From: Ricinus communis
Lineage: Eukaryota > Streptophyta > Magnoliopsida > Malpighiales > Euphorbiaceae
Assembly: GCF_019578655.1 (NCBI RefSeq)
Contig: NC_063263.1
Span: 26,225,001 to 26,289,000 of the forward strand
Direction of reading: 5' to 3'
DNA: 64,000 bases
The notes under the pieces were generated by a model that searched no databases, was not told the origin of the DNA, and saw nothing but the letters and a program-made list of their open reading frames with translations. This document shows, piece after piece, positions 59,901 through 64,000 of this stretch. Both the position numbers and the translations under genes were made by a program. Position 1 is the stretch's first letter, and each line of letters begins with the position of its first letter.

Positions 59901-62900
59901 AGGATTGTAGACCATCGTGTTTTCGACTGGGCAAATAAGTGCAGTGTACTAAAAAGCAAAAAAGCAAGAAGAAAAGAAAAGAAAAGGGGACCAAGAGGAT
60001 GAAAGAAGATTAAAAGTATTGGAGTGGAGAAAATAGGTTTGTGGCCCAATTTGGACCCTAAACTATAGTCCAAATCTCATACTGGACCTCTATTTTTTTT
60101 GGTTTCTCAACTTCTTTTATTAAGAACAGCACAATTTAATTCCTGACGTGTACACTGGCCCCACTTTCTTGATTAGTAGGCATTGACGTGGCACGCATGA
60201 GACCCACTCCTTAGATCCCCTGAGCCTAGTACTAGGAAACATAGACACAGACACCGGACATGGACATGTCAATACGGTTATTTCTAAGAATTTAGGACAT
60301 GACACAGGAAGACACGCTAAATAAAATATATTTATAATATTTAAAATATAAAACATAAAACTATTCAAATTAAAACAAACTAATATATGTTTTATATAAA
60401 TAAGGATTAATTAATTTTAAATACTATCGTTTAAATATATTTAAAATTAACTTTTTATATGTGTTCTACTTTTCTTAATTTTATCAAAAATTAATTATGT
60501 TGTAAATATTATGAACTGTTTAGATTAAGAAATTTAGTTTTTGGACTAATTGTGGAACGGTCTGTAGATTAGGGGGTTAAATAGAATTTAGTCTGATTTC
60601 TTAAATTTCAAAATTGCCCTGTCGTGTCCTAGCTGTGTCCTAAACATGTCTTAGCCATGTCTGTGCCGTGTTGGTAAAAATAAAAATAATAAAATATTCT
60701 GACACACGTTGAACGCGTGTCAGGCACGTGTCCATGTCGGAGAAGTGCCTGGCACGAGCATTTTTGCCTTTCAAAAGTGTTGGTGTTTCTTAGGCCTAGA
60801 ACCATAGTTGGTGTTCAGAGTCCAATTGGGTCATGGACCTTCAACTATGCTTGGAGGCCCAATGGATTGAGAGAGCGGTCCACTTGTGTCACATCAAAGC
60901 TTGTTAAGCAAGAAAGTGGAGCAAACATGCACATGATGGCAGGAACTGACATCCATTTGGGCTTCCATTAGCTCAAGATCATGGTTATCCATTTTTAAGA
61001 GAAAAAGTTGCAAACATGAACAAATAAACATTGAGGTTCAATATGGGATTTCAGGCTATAGATTAAGGTCCAAATAGGGCCATAAGCCGAAGAAAATATA
61101 TAGAAGAAGGATGATGGAGAGAGAAAGAGAAGAAATCGGGTTTTTTCTGCAAAATAAAAAAAAAAAAGCCTTGCCACAAATATTGAGTTAAAGATAAAAG
61201 AAATAAGGAATAAAGTGAATTGAATAAAAATAAAACCATTGACTGAAATGTATGCACTAATAAGGGAAAAAAGAAAATAAATGGCAAGCTAACCTGCTCA
61301 GAGCTGTCCATAGAACCATGGCATGCAAGTAGCAATATTCTGCTAGGATCACCCAATACGGGATGAGTTTGTAGCTGATCCTTCAAAGAACTAATATCAT
61401 CCCAACCAGTCATGAATACTAACACAGCACCAGGTCGTTCTTTCTTAACTATGTGGCAGAGCACACGCTCAATGAGGTTGAAACCAATTGAATCTGGATT
61501 CCAAGAGGATAAAGACTCCTGGGTGCGTAGGCTGTACCCCTTAAAGTTGGCAGCTTCAAGTGCATCCTGTCAAAAAGTTAAATATGGGAGATAGATCGAG
61601 AGAGAAAAAGAGATAGAAATCTATTCCCATGCATAAAGAACTAGAGCTTGTTTTTATACCTCAACAGCAGAAGCAATCTGGGTTTTCCTCTTTCTAAAAG
61701 CCTGAGCTTGTTTCTGCATTTTCCAACCCTTTTCTTGACCATAATCATCAATTTGATTATATGGAGTCAACCTGTGTCCAGTCAATTCTAGGATGTCCTC
61801 TAGAAAATGTGCTCGAACTGGATATGTAAAACCCTGAAAGTACAAAATTCACCCCCAAAAGAGAAGGGCGTGTCAGAAACACTATGCATTGACATGAGTT
61901 ATTTCTACTCTGGGATCAATAAACAGATTAAAGAAAGGCAGAAAGCAAATGAAAACAAAGTGCAAGCATAGTATAATGGGAGGCAGAGAAAAATAATGAG
62001 AATTACTGACCACTACATCATATTGCAGAACAACTTAACAGAATTCCATGAAGAACTAGAAGTGCTTTTTATTCAAAGGAAATGAACCAAAGGTTCGCAA
62101 AAGCTGTTTAAGTGATACAAAGAGAACTCTTTCCAAGAAAAGTACAAGCACCCCTCTCAACTCCAGTGTATTAATTAGAGCATTTATTATAGACACAGTA
62201 ATTAGCCTCATAAGACTTACAGGAATATGAAGTGTCGGAGCACCACCAAAGTAGGAAGAGAAAAGCTCAGCATTTAAAGTTGCACTCATCAGAATCAACC
62301 TCAGCTCCGGTCGATGAGGAAGGAGATCTCTCAGGACAATAAGTAGGAAATCTAGCAATTAACAATAAATTCAGAATATGAATCTAAAATGACATAGAAC
62401 TCACCAGTAAGGGTCCATAAGAACTTACCAATAAGGGTCCATTATTTCATGATATGTTAAACTTCTAAAATTTAAAGTCTTGAAACTTTCAAATCTTAAG
62501 CTTTACATTTCCCAGAATTTAAAGATTTTTATTCTTGCTGTTTGAGAATTTAACCGCTCATTTTAATAAATTTGAAATTTTATTGTCCATTTAAGGTCAT
62601 TGTCTTTTATTTTTGAATAACTTTGTTATTGAAAACTAATTCTCATCCTAGATAGCATCAAGAAGACCAGAATTTTATACAAGTCTTATGACTTTTAACT
62701 CCAATATTTCCTAGCAAAAGGATAGACGTCAGTATCTCAAATGAATCCCACTTTACCTTCATTCATTCCACGTTCGTGAATCTCATCAACAATAACATGA
62801 GTAACACCATTCAAATTCCTGTCAACAAGTAATCTCCGCAATAATATACCGGTAGTACAAAACAGAAGGCGAGTGTCTCTCCCTTTAATTCCCTCTAGGC

Positions 62901-63196
62901 GAACTTTATATCCAACCTTTTTATAAAGAATGAAACAACGGAATTAGAATAACTGACAAGCTCTTATTTTTGGAGAAAGAGTCATCACATAGAAGGTATA
63001 AACTAACTGATTCTCCCAGTTTCTCCCCTCGTTCTGCAGCAACTCTTTCAGAAACAGCCATTGCAGATATTCTTCGGGGCTGAGTACATATGATACTACA
63101 GGCACCTCCACGGGCAGCTTCAATCTCAGATTCTAGAATGTATTGCGGGAGTTGTGTGGTTTTACCACAACCAGTTTCGCCTGAGACAACAACCAC
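53990..63196 (-). CDS. DExH-box ATP-dependent RNA helicase (plant DExH3/DExH5 type), C-terminal 883 residues
   Basis: NTP-dependent RNA/RNP remodelling helicase of the DEAH/RHA family. Exons in transcription order: 63008-63196, 62757-62916, 62221-62351, 61660-61833, 61294-61566, 59505-59699, 58188-58391, 57954-58023, 57685-57833, 55536-55844, 55106-55165, 54830-54982, 54630-54740, 53990-54463. All are GT..AG and sum to 2652 nt, 884 codons with the TAA. Motifs by visible residue: I GETGCGKT 6-13, Ia TQPRR, II DEIH 107-110, III SAT 139-141, V ATNMAETS 326-333, VI QRRGRAGR 374-381. HA2 follows at about 440-560, the OB-fold region at about 600-700, and a dsRNA-binding domain at about 787-846 ([33 protein letters not shown]). 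The C-terminus has a Lys-rich tail. Arabidopsis relatives are about 1150-1200 residues, so some 300 N-terminal residues lie to the right. No break is seen. Which paralogue it is cannot be decided here. Confidence 0.95.
57241..57245. repeat. Target-site duplication of TRIM (left, aagtg)
   Basis: Repeated at 57578-57582. Confidence 0.9.
57246..57577 (-). mobile_element. TRIM: miniature LTR retrotransposon, complete
   Basis: 332 bp made of two 126-bp direct repeats (57246-57371 and 57452-57577), starting TGATAAATG and ending TTCTAACA, with an 80-bp interior and TSD aagtg. On the minus strand the interior begins directly with TGGTACCAGAGC (57440-57451), one mismatch to the initiator tRNA-Met complement, and ends with purine-rich GTGAGAGAGGG (57372-57382) before the 3' LTR. 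There is no coding capacity. It has the same orientation as the host gene, inside intron 9. Confidence 0.93.
57578..57582. repeat. Target-site duplication of TRIM (right, aagtg)
   Basis: Matches 57241-57245. Confidence 0.9.
58392..59504 (-). other. Helicase intron 6
   Basis: 1113-bp intron. It holds the SINE-like unit at about 58770-58938; the rest shows nothing I can name. Confidence 0.8.
58770..58938 (+). mobile_element. tRNA-derived SINE-like unit
   Basis: Box A-like TAGTCTAAGTGCTGG (58782-58796) and box B-like GAGTTCGAGGCC (58810-58821) in tRNA order, followed by about 100 bp and an A-rich aagaaagaaagaaaaag end. The A-B spacing is a little short and no target duplication was found. Confidence 0.4.
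59691..59734 (-). repeat. 27-bp tandem duplication covering a 3' splice site
   Basis: tattaacctctggatga occurs at 59691-59707 and again at 59718-59734. Each copy gives CATCCAG|AGG on the minus strand, i.e. two acceptors 27 nt apart for the same helicase exon, both in frame. Confidence 0.85.
59700..61293 (-). other. Helicase intron 5
   Basis: 1594-bp intron between SSEQ and RLIFDKP. It contains the inverted-repeat element at 60035-61090 and the duplicated acceptor at its 3' end. Confidence 0.8.
60035..61090. mobile_element. Foldback-like non-autonomous element with imperfect inverted ends
   Basis: Left arm about 60035-60095 (ggcccaatttggaccctaaa, ctatagtccaaatctcatac) is the approximate reverse complement of right arm about 61032-61088 (caatatgggatttcaggcta, tagattaaggtccaaat). 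Inside, a second pair of inverted gacac/gtgtc-rich tracts lies at 60235-60315 and 60620-60745. No transposase frame. The boundaries and target duplication are not resolved. Confidence 0.45.
62352..62756 (-). other. Helicase intron 3
   Basis: 405-bp AT-rich intron between DEIH-bearing and SAT-bearing exons. Nothing else is seen. Confidence 0.8.
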
Positions 63197-64000
63197 CTGA
63201 AACACATAGCGATTTTTTATACGTAATTCCATTCATAGATATAATCAATTACATTCATAATAATAACGAGTAGCTCACTTTTATATTCATCACAAGTATA
63301 ATCTATACCAACTCACCCTGCGAAGGACCAGACTAGCAGTATGGCAGGATACATGTCTACCCATCAAACAGTATGAAGCTATTAACTAACTCAAAATACC
63401 CTGAGGACAAGTAGGCTCCAAAAATTTCCCTGCTTCCGTTTCATAGACTTTTTTATAATGCTTTCAGAGGCATTATCACGGAAAATTACGAGCATGAATG
63501 TCAAAGCAAGTATGATAACTAATAAGTTAGCGTAGAACATTACTCCTATTCTGCATAGGAACCTGGCTCACCACTCTGCTTCCCTAGCCGCTGCCAGTCT
63601 GCCACTGTCTCCATACCCCAAATTGACTTATGGTGGGGGCACATCAGGATCTAGATTGGGTTGTTTCCTAATGAGAATGGACTCGGATATTTGAAACCTT
63701 CAAGGAAGATCGGAAGAATGAAGAAGGGTCTGTGATTGGTTTCTTTTATGAGTAGAAAGAGAGAGCATGAATTTGGTGCCAAGGAAGTATGGAAACAGCA
63801 AAGACAGAAGAAAGACAGATTCGCTTTAAGAGAGACTAATCATTTAGTTTGCATAATCATTTTTCTTGTCTTAAATATAGCAGCAGTTATTTTTACTATT
63901 AGTAGCCAATCAAATACTGCACAATCCTTTCAATTACCAATGCTAACTACTGATAAAAAAAGATGCAGATATTGTAATAAGAATCTATTGCATTCAGAAA
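63197..64000 (-). other. Helicase upstream intron, running off the right edge
   Basis: The acceptor TTTCAG at 63197 precedes the GETGCGKT exon. I found no further exon in the remaining 800 bp, so the N-terminal exons lie beyond 64000. Confidence 0.6.

Noticed and set aside
53990..63196. The helicase as a pseudogene because its frames are scattered
   Set aside because: All 14 pieces join at GT..AG sites in phase, and the helicase motifs I checked (I, Ia, II, III, V and VI) are present.

Overview
This is eudicot-type nuclear plant DNA. The evidence is canonical GT..AG introns, two intron-rich host genes with clear plant orthologues, and a middle block made almost entirely of plant LTR-retrotransposon lineages (Ty3 CRM, Tat/Ogre and Athila types; Ty1/copia types). 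I cannot name the species from sequence alone.

Layout. (1) 1-2256, minus strand: the 5' six exons of a centromeric histone H3 gene (CENH3), running off the left edge. (2) About 2.8-6.1 kb: the 3' half and 3' LTR of a decayed copia element, minus strand. (3) About 6.65-23.7 kb: an old Tat/Ogre-type gypsy element, minus strand, split by a complete CRM-clade element (10337-17192, TSD ctagc) and by a solo LTR (19801-21251, TSD gtatt). (4) 24283-27.4 kb: a non-autonomous Athila-like element, plus strand. (5) 27749-41413: a CRM-clade element (CRM-3) with a younger CRM-clade element (CRM-2, 28095-35032, TSD attat) nested in its leader. (6) 41.4-44.1 kb: two truncated minus-strand LTRs of the solo-LTR superfamily. 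(7) 44.1-52.4 kb: a SIRE-like copia element, plus strand, interrupted by a second solo LTR (46127-47559, TSD gcacc) and carrying a decayed extra ORF after pol. (8) 53990-63196, minus strand: 14 exons of a DExH-box RNA helicase with a C-terminal dsRNA-binding domain. Its N-terminal exons lie beyond the right edge. Its introns hold a complete 332-bp TRIM (57246-57577, TSD aagtg), a SINE-like unit and a foldback-like element.

The two host genes look intact: every exon I could place joins in frame (CENH3 370 nt visible; helicase 2652 nt = 884 codons including stop). None of the retroelement coding regions is fully open, and most interruptions are single stops or small shifts. Relative insertion order can be read from nesting: Tat before CRM-1 and the 19.8-kb solo LTR; SIRE-like before the 46.1-kb solo LTR; CRM-3 before CRM-2.

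Notable points: the CENH3 gene shares the window with three CRM-clade elements, a clade whose members often sit in CENH3 chromatin; pol reading frames of all three CRM elements run through the polypurine tract into the 3' LTR; a 27-nt tandem duplication gives one helicase exon two in-frame 3' splice sites; and unrelated LTR families carry clusters of GC-rich near-palindromic words. All counts and alignments were made by eye.
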